Positions 37,031 through 46,735 of a DNA stretch of 64,000 nucleotides are shown in pieces. Origin of the DNA: Prionace glauca (taxonomy: Eukaryota > Chordata > Chondrichthyes > Carcharhiniformes > Carcharhinidae); assembly GCA_037974335.1 (NCBI GenBank), contig CM075760.1, forward strand, positions 39,357,603-39,421,602. Direction: 5' to 3'. Each line of letters begins with the position of its first letter. Position 1 is the stretch's first letter. The translations under genes were made by a program, and so were the position numbers. Below the pieces are notes generated by a model. That model was not told the origin of the DNA, ran no database searches, and worked only from the letters and a program-made list of their open reading frames with translations.

Positions 37031-38985
37031 TGCACACACACAGTGAGATACACCCCCACCCCCACACAGAAACACACAGACACACACACACAGAAACACA
37101 TACACACACACACAGAAACACATACACAAACACACACATAAAAAACATACAAAGAAACGCACACACAAAAAGAGAAACACACACACACACAAAGAGAGAA
37201 ACACACACACAAAGAGAAATACACACACACAAAGAGAAAAAAATTAAGAGAAAAAACACATAAAGAGAGAAACAGAAACACAAAGAGACATACACACACA
37301 CAAAGAGAGAAAAACACACACACAAAGAGAAACACACACACAAAGAGAGAAACACAGATACACAAAGCAAGAAACACACAAGCACATGGAGTAAAAAACA
37401 CACATACAAAGAGAGAAACACACACACACACAAAGATAGAAATACACACACACACACAGAAACGCACACAAAGAGAGAAACAAAGACAAAGAGAGAAACA
37501 GACACACACACACACAGAAACACACAGAGAAATGCACAGAGAGAAACACACACAGAAACACACACACACACCCATACAGAAAAACACGCACACACAGAGA
37601 AACACACAGACACACACACAATGAGAAAAACACACACACACACAGAAAAGACGCATACATAGAGAAACATACACACTCACACACACACACAAAGAGACAA
37701 ACACACACACGCAAAAAGAAACACACAGACACACACAAAGAGAGAAACACACAAACAGAGAAACACACACACAAAGAGAGAAACACACAAACAGAGAAAC
37801 ACACACACAAAGAGGGAGAAACACACACACAAAGAGGGAGAAACACACACACAAAGAGGGAGAAACACACACACAAAGAGGGAGAAACACACACACACAC
37901 AAAGAGAGAAACACACACACAAAAGGGAGAAACTCACACACAAAGAGGGAGAAACACACACACACACAAAGAGAGAAACACACACACACACAAAGAGAGA
38001 AACACACACACAAAGAGGGAGAAACACACAGACAAAGAGAGAAACACACACACAAAGAGGGAGAAACACACACACAGAGGGAGAAACACACACACAAAGA
38101 GGGAGAAACACACACACAGAGGGAGAAACACACACACAGAGGGAGAAACACACACACACACAAAGAGAGAAACACACACACACACAAAGAGAGAAACACA
38201 CACACAAAGAGGGAGAAACACACACACAAAGAGAGAAACACACACACAAAGAGAGAAACACACACACAAAGAGGGAGAAACACACACACAGAGGGAGAAA
38301 CACACACACAAAGAGGGAGAAACACACACACAGAGGGAGAAACACACACACAGAGGGAGAAACACACACACACACAAAGAGAGAAACACACTCACACAGA
38401 GAGAAACACAAGCACATAAAGAGAAAAAAACACACACACACATAAAGAGAGAAACACACACAAAAACACACTCACAGAGAAACACACACACAAACAGACA
38501 GGGAAACACAGATGCACAAAGAGATAAACACACACACACACAAAGAAAGAAACACAGATATACACACACAAAGAGAGAAACACAGATGCACAAAGAGAGA
38601 AACACACAAGAACATAAAGAGAAAAACACACACACACATAAAGAGAGAAACACACACTGAGAGAAACACACACACAAACAGACAGAGAAACACAGATGCA
38701 CAAGAAGATAAACACACACACACAAAAAGAGATACACAGATACACAGAAACACAGACACACACAGAGAAACACACACATACCCACACAGAAACACATACA
38801 CATAAAGAGAGAAAAACACACACACAAAGAGAAACACACACACATACACACACACAGAGAAACACACATACACAAAGAAAGAAACACAGACTCACAGAGA
38901 AACACACATGCACAGAGAAACACACAGAAACACACACACAGAAAAACAGAGACACAAAGGGAGGAACGCACACACAGAGAAAGTG
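36891..38985. repeat. CA/GA tract with GGGAGAAACACACACACA arrays
   Basis: CACACA with AAAGAGAGAAAC blocks. At 37,800-38,370 regular alternation of GAGGGAGAAACACACACAC repeats of about 22-30 bp. A C-rich interruption (CCCCCACCCCCACAC) lies near 37,053. No gene. Confidence 0.84.
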
Positions 38986-40925
38986 TGCATGTGAGAGAGT
39001 GTGTGTGAGGGAGATTGTGTGTGAGAGAGAGTGTGTGTGTATGTCAGAGAATTTTTGTGAGACAGAGAGTGTGTATGTGTGTGTTTGTGTCTGTGTCAGA
39101 GAGTGTGTGTCAGAGAGAATATGTATGAGACAGAGAGAGTGTGTGTGAGAGAGAATATGTATGAGACAGAGAGTGTGTGTGTTTGTGTCTGTGTCAGAGA
39201 GTGTGTGTGTCAGAGAGAATATGTATGAGACAGAGAGAGTGTGTGTTTGTGTCTGTGTCAGAGAGTGTGTGTGTCAGAGAGAATATGTATGAGACAGAGA
39301 GAGTGTGTGTGTGAGAGAGAATATGTATGAGACAGAGAGTGTGTGTGTTTGTGTCTGTGTCAGAGAGTGTGTGTGTCAGAGAGAATATGTATGAGACAGA
39401 GAGAGTGTGTGTGTGAGAGAGGGTGCAAGAGTGCGTGTGAGTGAGAATGTGTGTGAGAGAGAAAGTGTGTGTGTGTGAGAGAGAGTGTGTTTGTGTGTGT
39501 GAGAGAGAAAGTGTGTGTGTGTGAGAGAGAGAGCACATGTGAGGGAGTGTGTGAGAAAGAGGGCATGTATGTGACAGCGTATGTGTGAGTGTGTGTGTGA
39601 GGGAGATTGTGTGTGAGAGTGTGTGTGTGCGAGAAAGAGTGTGTGAGCGAGAGAGAGAGTGTGTGAGTGAGACAGTGTGTGTGACTGAGAGAGTGTGTGT
39701 GTGTGAGAGAGAGTGAATGTGTGTGACAGTGTGAGCTAGTGTGTGGAAGTGTATGTGAGAGAGAGAGAGTGCCTGTGAGAGAGAGAGTGTGTGCGAGAGA
39801 GAGAGTGTGTGTGTGAGAGGGAGAGTGTGTGACAGAGAGAGAGTGTGTGAGAGAGAGTGTGTGAGAGAGATAGTGTGTGTGTATGCATGTGAGAGTGTGA
39901 AAGAGAGTGTGTGTATGTGTGTGTGAGAGACAGTCTGTGTGAGAGTGTGTGTGTATGAGAGAGTGTGTGTGTGTGAGAGAGAGTCAGTGTGTGTGTGTGT
40001 ATGTGTGTGTGAGAGAGAGAGTGTGTGTGTGTGAGACAGTCTGTGTGAGAGTGTGTGTGTGAGAGAGTGTGTGTGTGAGAGAGAGTCAGTGTGCGTGTGT
40101 GAGAGAGAGAGTGTGTGTGTGAGAGACAGTCTGTGTGAGAGTGTGTGTGTGTGAGAGAGTGTGTGAGAGAGTGTGTGTGAGAGTGTGTGAAAGACAATGT
40201 GTAAGATAGAGTGTGTGTAAGAGTGAGTGTGTGAGAGTGAGTGTGTGAGAGAGTGTGAGAGAGTGTGAGAGAGTGTGAGAGAGTGTGAGAGAGAGTGTGA
40301 GAGAGAGTGTGAGAGAGAGTGTGAGAGAGAGTGTGAGAGAGCGTGTGTGTGTGAGAGAGAGCGTGTGTGTGTGAGAAAGAGAGTGTGTGTGTGAGAGAGA
40401 GAGAGTGTGTGTGAGAGAGAGAGTGTGTGTGAGAGAGAGAGAGTGTGTGTGAGAGAGAGAAAGAGTGTGTGTGAGAGAGAGAGAGTGTGTGAGAGAGAGA
40501 ATGTGTGTGTAAGAGTGAGTGTGTGAGAGAGTGTGTGTGTAAGAGAGAGAGAGTGTGTGAGAGAGAGAGAGTGTGTGTGTAAGAGTGAGTGTGTGAGAGT
40601 GTGTGTGTGTGAGAGAGAGAGTGTGAGAGAGTGTGTGTAAGAGTGAGTGTGTGAGAGTGTGTGTGTAAGAGTGAGTGTGTGAGAGTGTGTGTGTGTAAGA
40701 GTGAGTGTGTGTATCTGTCTGCACGAGTGAGTGAATGTGAGTGTGTATGAGGGAGTAATCATGTGCTTGTTCACGAGAGTGTGTTAAAGTGAGTGTTTAT
40801 GAGAGTGAGTGTGTGAGCAAGTGTTCACGAGGGAGTGTGCAATAGTGAGTGTGTGTGTAATAAGGTGTGTAAGACTGAGTAAGTGTATAAGAGTGAGTGA
40901 GTGCAGGTGGGAGAGTGCAGGAGTG
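38986..40925. repeat. GT/GA simple-sequence tract
   Basis: Plus strand built from GTGTGTGT and GAGAGAGA, a different pairing from the CA/GA family and its reverse complement. Early part: a reiterated block of about 63-70 bp with GAATATGTATGAGACAGAG (39,115-39,410). Middle: GTGTGAGAGAGA dodecamers. The right end (40,740-40,925) decays into imperfect GAGTGAGTGTGT. No gene. Confidence 0.85.
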
Positions 40926-41205
40926 TTAACTTTAAGTTTATTTACAAGTGTCACAAACAGGCTGACATTAACACAGCAATGAAGTTACTGTGAAAATCCC
41001 CGAGTCGCCCACACTCTGGCGCCTGTTCGGGTTACACCGAGGGGGAATTTAGCACGGCCCAACGCACCCTTTCAGACTGTGGGAGGAAACCCACGCAGAC
41101 ACGGGGAGAATGTGCAGACTCCACACAGACAGTGACCCCGAGCTGGGAATCGAACCCGGGGACCCTGGCGTTGTGAGACAGCAGTGCGAACCCACTGTTG
41201 GTAAA
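40926..41205 (-). mobile_element. tRNA-derived SINE, minus strand
   Basis: Reverse orientation of the family at 1673. The B box reads GGTTCGATTCCC on the minus strand (about 41,144-41,155), upstream of the body with CGCCTGTTCGGGTTACA (plus-strand view) and a TTTAAGTTTATTT tail at the left. It reaches further towards the tRNA-like head than the array copies (TGTGAGACAGCAGTGCG). It marks the boundary between simple sequence and region C. Confidence 0.82.
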
Positions 41206-41362
41206 GGGAGAGTTAACAGAAAGTAGCTGGTGAGAATATACTGAGGTCTGAGGCCAGAACTCTCCATTCACCTGACGAAGGGGCTAACCCCGAAAGCCTG
41301 TGAGTATATTATCAAATAAATAGGTTGGACTAAAACCTGGTGTTGTCAGACTTTTTACTGAG
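41206..41362 (+). mobile_element. Dispersed-repeat 3' fragment (CACCTGACGAAGG family)
   Basis: CCATTCACCTGACGAAGG, CCGAAAGCCTGTGAG, then AATAAATAGGTTGGACT and AACCTGGTGTTGTCAGAC. I know this string as the 3' part of a common shark dispersed repeat. No coding sequence. The family name is not certain. Confidence 0.6.
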
Positions 41363-42392
41363 AATATACTGGCCAGTTTTAATTGAATCCAAATGAATGA
41401 ATGGGAAATGTTTAATCTAAGGAACTGACATCCGAGGATTTCAGTGTAAAATCCCATTGAAGATCCCGGGATAAGAATGGGATATGTTTTTGCCTGGATT
41501 TAGTAATTAGTGACTCCATATCTCACAGGGAGAGAAATAAAACTATTTTTTCCCCCCCAATTGATAGGGGAGAGCTGAGTGGTCAGAACTGGTCTGAGAG
41601 AGGGGGCCAGTCCTTTGGAAATGGGGGCTGTGTTCAACTCCCATTCATTCCCTGTCTTCAGTAGGCTGGGGGCAGGAAGTGTGAGCAGAGAGAGTGGGGG
41701 GTGGTGGATAGACAGACACACACACACACACTGGCACAATCTCCAATCCACTCACTCACACCCTCCCCATTCCCCCCCCCCCCCACCCCCCACTCCACTC
41801 GCTGGGGTTGTGGGGACCGACTACAAGGATTTTCGGGGCTGGTGTGTGGGGAAGGTGGTGAGGGAGGTGGGGGGTGTTTGAAATGGACCAACGCCACCTA
41901 CGGGGGGGGAAAGAAATAAAGTTTGAAACTAAACTAAAGACAAGGGGTGGGGGTGTGACAGAATCCATTTCCACTCCTGCATTAACACATCAAGAGTCAG
42001 TCTGACATTGGCCCAAACTCCCCTGGGGTTGTGGGGTGGGGGGAAATTAGCATCTCATTAGAGAGACAGATATTGCAAACATGTCAGAGACTCAGGGGGT
42101 GGGTTTGTATCCAGCTCACTCAGGATAAATGGGAGTCTGAGAGCTGTCAGTCCCCACACCAATAATCCCCCTGTACTGAACACATTCCCACTCTGATTCA
42201 GTGTGTGTGTGTGTGTGTGTGTGTGTCTCAATCTGCTTTTTAACCTGCACTTTGCTTGTGTGGACAGGATGCTGAATGGATTTGAATGGAAATGCTGGAA
42301 CTCCTCGCTCTGATAGTTTGTGTGTTTTATTCTGAAAATGGCCTCATGTGTTTTTTTTCTCTCTCTCTTTTTAACCAATTTTTCTCTTTTTC
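41363..42392. other. Non-repetitive stretch, no gene recognised
   Basis: Ordinary composition with a short (CA)n near 41,715, a poly-C run at 41,777-41,800 and (GT)n at 42,199-42,226. Open frames are at most about 150 codons and show no recognisable motif. Confidence 0.5.
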
Positions 42393-42545
42393 TCCCTGAG
42401 GAATTTTGAAAGCTGGTGACGTGTCGAGGATCCGAAGGACGGGAATGTGTGTGAGCGGGACGAGGGAGAGGTGCATCTTCCAGAGGGAGGGCTGACTGAG
42501 GTCTGTCCCCCAGCTTCACCCCGGGGGCGGGCTGGGGGGGTGAGT
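42393..42545 (+). other. Diverged exon-like segment, possible relative of 43,045
   Basis: A pyrimidine-rich stretch (TTTTTCTCCCTGAG) is followed by GAATTTTGAAAGCTGG and CpG-containing sequence to a GGGGGGGTGAGTTG donor-like end. The right half (CTTCCAGAGGGAGGGCTGACTGAGG) resembles the exon-like segment at 43,045 (CTCCAGAGGAGG, GGACTGAGTCC). No frame is open across the whole piece, so coding potential is doubtful. Confidence 0.3.
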
Positions 42546-43044
42546 TGTGTCTGTTTCTGACCCTGATCCAGATTTAATGTTTAATATCAGAGGCAGTGAG
42601 ATCTGAATGGGAGTGGGATAGAGAGACAGAGAGAAACACACAGGGAGGGAACTGTCCCAATCTTTTATACTCTCTGGTTTACAACGGATTTGTTGTGTTT
42701 GGATGGTACTGAGAGATTGTGTCACTGAGATGGGAGATGCTGGGGTTTGCTGAGCTTTTTAATTGAAATATTTTCTTGTATTTTAATTATTTTCTCTCTC
42801 TTTTCCCCAAGAATTAATATTACTGAGAGACAGTGTAACTGAGAAGGGGGAATCCTGGGCTCTCGTGCTATTTAATTTAAACATTTTCTGGTATTTTAAT
42901 ATATTTCTGTCTCTATTCCCCATTAATTAATATTGAGATTTTACTGAGAGACAGTGTAACTGAGAAGGGGGAATCCTGGGCTCTTGTGCTGTTTAATTTA
43001 AACCTGTTCTTGTATTTTAATGAATGATTTTCTCTTCTCCCCAG

Positions 43045-43146
43045 GGATTTGAATTGTGAAGACTGCAATGGGACTGGGAATCCTTGGACAAGGGGCTTTT
43101 CTCCAGAGGAGGATGGATGGACTGAGTCCTGTTCTATCGGCCACAC
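43045..43146 (+). other. Exon-like 102-bp segment, copy 1
   Basis: Preceded by TTTTCTCTTCTCCCCAG (good acceptor) and followed by GTGAGTTG (good donor). One frame is open from end to end (1 base, 33 codons, 2 bases) and reads DLNCEDCNGTGNPWTR then GFSPEEDGWTESCSIGHT, cysteine-rich and of no family I know. The acceptor polypyrimidine tract is supplied by the neighbouring minisatellite. No start codon or partner exon can be assigned, so coding is a hypothesis. A related NPWTR-containing segment lies at 56,869. Confidence 0.3.
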
Positions 43147-43249
43147 GTGAGTTGTTGTCTCTTTATTATCCCCGATCCAGGTTTAATTTTAATCTCGCTT
43201 CCTCGGATGAACCAGTTCTGGTTAGATTGTGGGGTGGTGGGGGGGCTGG

Positions 43250-43345
43250 AGTTTAAAACCCTGGGGTTAAAATATCCCGGCTTTGTAATTAGTCACAAAC
43301 ACATTAACCCTTTGGTGGGTGGCAAAGTGTAAATTAAATATCTGT
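43250..43345. repeat. Flank module (copy 1 of 3)
   Basis: CCCTGGGGTTAAAATATCCC, GGCTTTGTAATTAGTCACAA, then TTAACCCTTTGGTGGGTGGC. It recurs at 44,422-44,495 and 56,005-56,075, i.e. on both sides of the X/Y array. Function unknown. Confidence 0.7.
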
Positions 43346-43600
43346 GATTTGAAACTGTCTGTAACTGTCTGTAAGTTTGTTTGAAATCTAAAATAACAGG
43401 GGTGGGAGACAGATCGATGTTCCTAAGTGTTAAATAAAATTCACAGAGGTCTTTACAATTCAGTTTTCAGATCTTCAGACTTTCATTGTGTCCTCTCCAC
43501 AGCTTTTCCCCCATTCTGTCTATTTCTCTCTGCTTTTCTCTCCATTTCCTTCCTCTATCTGCCTCTCTTTTATATTCCCTCCCTCTCTCCCTCTTTTTCC
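43346..43600. other. Intervening sequence, nothing recognised
   Basis: A/T-rich, then CT-rich sequence between the flank module and the second minisatellite block. No open frame of note. Confidence 0.5.
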
Positions 43601-44210
43601 TAAGAATTAATATCTAGTTGACAATCTCTCAGTGAAATCTGAGAAGGGGGAATCCTGGGCTCTTGTGCTGTTTAATTTAAACATTTTCTGTTATTTTAAT
43701 TAATTATATTCCCTCTCTCTCCCCAATGAATTAATATTTAGTTAGGCAATCTCAGTGAAATCTGAGAAGGGGGAATCCAGGGCTCTTGTGCTATTTAAAC
43801 ATTTTCTTGTATTTTAATTATTTTCTCTCCCTTTTCCCCAAGAATTAATATGTAGATTTTACTAAGAAATTGTGTAACTGAGAAGGGGGAATCCTGGTCT
43901 CTTGTGCTGTTTAATGTAAACATTTTCTAGTATTTAAATGAATTAGATTCTCTCTCTCTCTTCCCAAGGAATTAATATTTAGCTGAACAATCTCTCTGTA
44001 AGATCTGAGAAGGGGGAATCCAGGGCTCTCGTGCTGTTTAATTTAAACATTTTCTGGTATTTTAATATATTTCTCTCTCTTTTCCCCATGAATTAATATT
44101 GAGATTTTACTGAGAGACAGTGTAACTGAGAAGGGGGAATCCTGGGCTCTTGTGCTGTTTAATTTAAACCTGTTCTTGTATTTTAATGAATGATTTTCTC
44201 TTCTCCCCAG

Positions 44211-44312
44211 GGATTTGAATTGTGAAGACTGCAATGGGACTGGGAATCCTTGGACAAGGGGCTTTTCTCCAGAGGAGGATGGATGGACTGATTCCTGTTC
44301 TATCGGCCACAC
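44211..44312 (+). other. Exon-like 102-bp segment, copy 2
   Basis: Duplicate of 43,045-43,146 with the same acceptor, donor and length. The one difference noticed changes GAG to GAT (glutamate to aspartate in the open frame, DGWTD for DGWTE). The frame remains open. Confidence 0.3.
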
Positions 44313-44421
44313 GTGAGTTGTTGTCTCTTTATTATCCCCGATCCAGGTTTAATTTTAATCTCACTTCCTCGGATGAACCAGTTCTGGTTAGATTGTGGGG
44401 TGTGGGGTTGGGGGGCTGGAG

Positions 44422-44640
44422 TTTAAAACCCTGGGGTTAAAATATCCCGGCTTTGTAATTAGTCACAAACACATTAACCCTTTGGTGGCTGGCAGAGAGT
44501 GAATTACTGATGAGTTTGTAAGTTTGTATTAAATCTAAAATAACAGGGGTGGGAGACAGCGCTGTTCCTAATTGTTAAATAAAACTCACAGAGGGGTGGG
44601 GTTTGATTTCACTGTCTCAGCCTCTCTCTGCCTCACTCTC
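44422..44640. repeat. Flank module (copy 2 of 3) and link to the X/Y array
   Basis: Homolog of 43,250-43,345 up to the GGTGGCTGGC word. About 100 bp shared with 43,380-43,450 follow (TAACAGGGGTGGGAGACAG), then the sequence runs into the first X module. Confidence 0.65.
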
Positions 44641-44889
44641 TCTCTCTCTGTATAAACATTTCCCAAAGTAAAAAAGACTCAACACAGCTGACTGCACCAT
44701 GTGGGATCTTGCTGTGCACCACAGGGATTTTGTTTTAAAAAGGTGGGGGGGGGGGGTTTCTCAGAGGGAGTTTAAAAACTTTCAGGGGACTGTGGGGAAG
44801 TCTCCAGACTTGGGACAACACACACACACAGGGTGGGGTGTTTGTGGGGGGGTGTGTACTGGGGGGGTGGGCAGTGAGATATTCTGATA

Positions 44890-45215
44890 TTCCCAACAAG
44901 GGCCAGAGGTCTGAGTGTTTAAACATATTAAACTGTTCAAACAGAGACAGGCAGAAAGCCCTGAGGGTTCACAGCTCCCTGGAAATGCAAAGGGAACTCC
45001 CACTGCCCCAAACAGCAGCAAGATGTGAACTGGAAACCCCTTCCCTCAGCTTGTTACACACTGACCTTTCCACAACCCCCAACATGTTTACAAACACTCC
45101 CTGTAGTTTTTGCAAACTTTCTATCAAACTGTCTGTCCATTCTGCTCAATACTGACCCCCCTTTCAATCTGGCACTGACCTGGGCTCTGAATTCAGACAG
45201 AGTCACAGATAGGGT
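44890..45215. repeat. X module core segment, copy 1
   Basis: CCCAACAAGGGCCAGAGGTC to CAGAGTCACAGATAGGG, about 325 bp. Full copies are at 47,025-47,345, 50,975-51,300 and 52,440-52,765; partial ones at 48,931-49,090 and 53,787-53,930. One frame is open over about 105 codons in three copies (ends HSAQY) but interrupted by a C-to-T stop near 52,508 in the fourth. Weak evidence for coding. Confidence 0.6.
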
Positions 45216-45470
45216 TTAAAGTTGAAAGTTTTAGAATGTATTTATTACTGTCACAAGGCTAACATTAACACTGCAATTAAATTACTGAGAGAGAGAGAGA
45301 GACAGGAGACCTAAATAAAGAAACAGAAAGCCAGAGATAAAGCGACAGAGAGGGTACTTAAATTTTTTAAGTTTATTAGTATCACATGTAAGGCTCACAT
45401 TAACACTGCAATAAAGTTACTGGGAGAGAGATAGAGACACACAGAGACAGAGAGAGAGACGGAGATGTTG
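45215..45470. repeat. SINE 3'-end plus GA tandem pieces, cluster 1
   Basis: Two pieces of the form TTTATT...GTCACA...GCTCACATTAACACTGCAAT..AGTTACTG followed by GAGAGAGAG. These are about 70 bp of the tRNA-derived SINE's 3' end in minus orientation with a GA run, reiterated every 130-140 bp. Confidence 0.7.
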
Positions 45471-45480
45471 GGAGACTTAC

Positions 45481-45582
45481 CAAAGCAGTTTGTGTGTGTG
45501 AGTGTCTGCAGCTTCTGTGTCTTTGAGCTTGCCGGGGTGCCAGGGAGAGAATGTCACTGTCTTCACCTCTCTCTCTGCCTCT
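45481..45582 (-). other. Exon-like 102-bp segment on the minus strand, copy 1
   Basis: Read on the minus strand it is preceded by GTGATTGTTTTATACAG (acceptor-like) and followed by GTAAGTCTCC (strong donor). In phase 0 it is 34 open codons rich in Arg and His: RGREREGEDSDILSLAPRQ then AQRHRSCRHSHTQTAL. A second frame is open too but would make TGA when copies are joined. Six copies keep the same ends and length. RNA data would be needed to accept it as an exon. Confidence 0.3.
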
Positions 45583-46260
45583 CTGTATAAAACAATCACC
45601 AAATGACAGGACACTCAATAATGTGACCGCACACAATTCAATATCAAATCTCTCTCTCTCTCCCTGTCTCTGTTCCTCTCCCTTTCTCTCCTTGTCTCTC
45701 CCTCTCCCTGTCACTCTATCTTTCTGTTTCTCTCTCTCCTTGTCTCTCTTGTCTGTTTTTCTGTCTCTCTCTCTCTCTCAGTCTGTTTCTCTCTCTCTCT
45801 GTCTCTTCTGTAGTAGATGGGAGACAGAGACAGGGAGGGAGGGTAAGAGGGAGGAATGGAAACAGCTGGAGGTGTGGGTTAGATGCAGGGGGAGAGACAC
45901 AGGCTGTTAGAGGGAGGGGGGCCTCAGTTGAATTGAGGGGCTCCAGTTGAATTGTGATGGTTTGGGGGATTGCGGGGGGGGGGGGGGCGATTTCACTGTC
46001 TCAGCCTCTCTCTCACTCTGTATGAACATTTCCCAAATTAAAAAACTCAGCACGGCTGACTGCACCTTGTGGGATCTTCCTGTGCACCGCAGGGATTTTG
46101 TTTTAAAAAAGGGTTTGCTGTGTTTTAAGGGGTAGTTCCAGCTTTTCTGGAGATTTGGGACAATGCAGACACACAGGGTGGGGAGTGGGAAAGGGGGCTC
46201 ACAGCAGGTGAGAGCGTGGGGTGACTGCCCTATGTGATTCAGGTTCACATTGCTGCTGCT

Positions 46261-46377
46261 GTGGGATCTTGCTGTGCACACACTGGGCCTGTAACCTTTG
46301 CCCCGCACTGTGACAGGGACCACACGTTTTATTTTGAAACGAGATCTGGCTCAGGGACCCGCAGAGTGGGGTTCAAG
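46261..46377 (+). mobile_element. Diverged SINE core, Y copy 1
   Basis: GTGGGATCTTGCTGTGCACA, then CTGGGCCTGTAACC, CACTGTGACAGG and CACACGTTTTATTTTG. It lines up with a shark SINE I remember as continuing GCACAAATTGG, CAACAGTGACTACACTTC. Homologous copies are at 48,676, 50,203, 53,527 and 55,040, and a more decayed one at 55,627. Confidence 0.55.
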
Positions 46378-46409
46378 GTAAAAGCTGGAAAGGGGGTTGG
46401 GTAAATTCG

Positions 46410-46543
46410 AGCACTTTAATCTCCGAGGCATCGTAGGCTACGGAGAAAGTGCTGGGGAATGGGGAGGGGTGTAGATTGGGATTGGATGGGCCAGCATTGA
46501 GCTGGTGGGCCGAAGGGCCTGTTTCTGTGCTGTCTGACTCCAG
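46410..46543 (+). mobile_element. LINE 3'-UTR tail, Y copy 1
   Basis: AGGCATCGTAGGCTACGG, GATGGGCCAGCATTGAG, GGGCCGAAGGGCCTGTTTC and TGCTGTCTGACTCC are the characteristic non-coding 3' end of a shark LINE family. No coding part remains. Homologs are at about 48,815-48,930, 50,355-50,485, 53,675-53,786 and 55,190-55,322. Confidence 0.65.
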
Positions 46544-46698
46544 ATTCTTTTCTCTCTGTTTTCCCAGGAATTTCTATTTGGATTGGGGGTGTGGGGGGGG
46601 GTATAGAATTTCCCTGTCTCTGTCTCTCCAGTGTTCTTCCCAATCCCTGCACCCCCTCCCCTCTCCCCACACACATTCCCATCTATATTTCATCTCTC

Positions 46699-46704
46699 AA
46701 TAAA
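46699..46704 (+). terminator. Poly(A) signal AATAAA, Y copy 1
   Basis: AATAAA followed 20-40 bp later by GTGTGAATTGTTGT, a GT-rich downstream element, and preceded 130 bp upstream by a splice-acceptor-like TTTTCTCTCTGTTTTCCCAG. Conserved at 50,647 and 55,474. Could end a plus-strand transcript; no transcript is known here. Confidence 0.35.
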
Positions 46705-46735
46705 ATGTGACAGAAAACCCCAGTGTGAATTGTTG

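Larger units (their letters stand above)
42760..44210. repeat. Minisatellite of about 120 bp with embedded exon-like segment
   Basis: Seven or more repeats of a unit containing CTGAGAAGGGGGAATCC, GGGCTCTTGTGCTGTTTAA, ATTTTCTTGTATTTTAAT and CCCCAAGAATTAATAT. Copies are anchored at about 42,843, 42,963, 43,644, 43,765, 43,883, 44,009 and 44,131. Each ends in a TCTCTCTTTTCCCCA-like pyrimidine tract, so every repeat carries a potential splice-acceptor context. Between the two blocks lie the exon-like segment and about 450 bp of other sequence. That whole arrangement is duplicated with a 1,166-bp offset. Confidence 0.75.
45955..46735 (+). repeat. Y module, full copy 1
   Basis: In order: a CTCTGTATGAACATTTCCC element; two GTGGGATCTT-type cores (46,069 and 46,261); a diverged SINE (46,261-46,377) ending in TTCAAG with GTAAAAG after it; a LINE 3' tail (AGGCATCGTAGGCTACGG to GGGCCGAAGGGCCTG, about 46,410-46,543); an acceptor-like TTTTCCCAG ending at 46,567; an AATAAA at 46,699-46,704 followed by a GT-rich stretch. 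Confidence 0.65.

Noticed and set aside
37800-38380. CRISPR-like regular repeats
   Set aside because: The spacers are the same simple sequence as the repeats, and the genome is vertebrate. Ordinary minisatellite.
46261-46385. Resemblance to an antigen-receptor J segment: CACTGTG, then about 64 bp with a SGSGT motif, then a GTAAAA donor
   Set aside because: There is no nonamer at 12 or 23 bp from the heptamer and no Phe or Trp before Gly-Ser-Gly. The whole stretch aligns to a shark SINE with CAACAGTGACTACAC at the same place.
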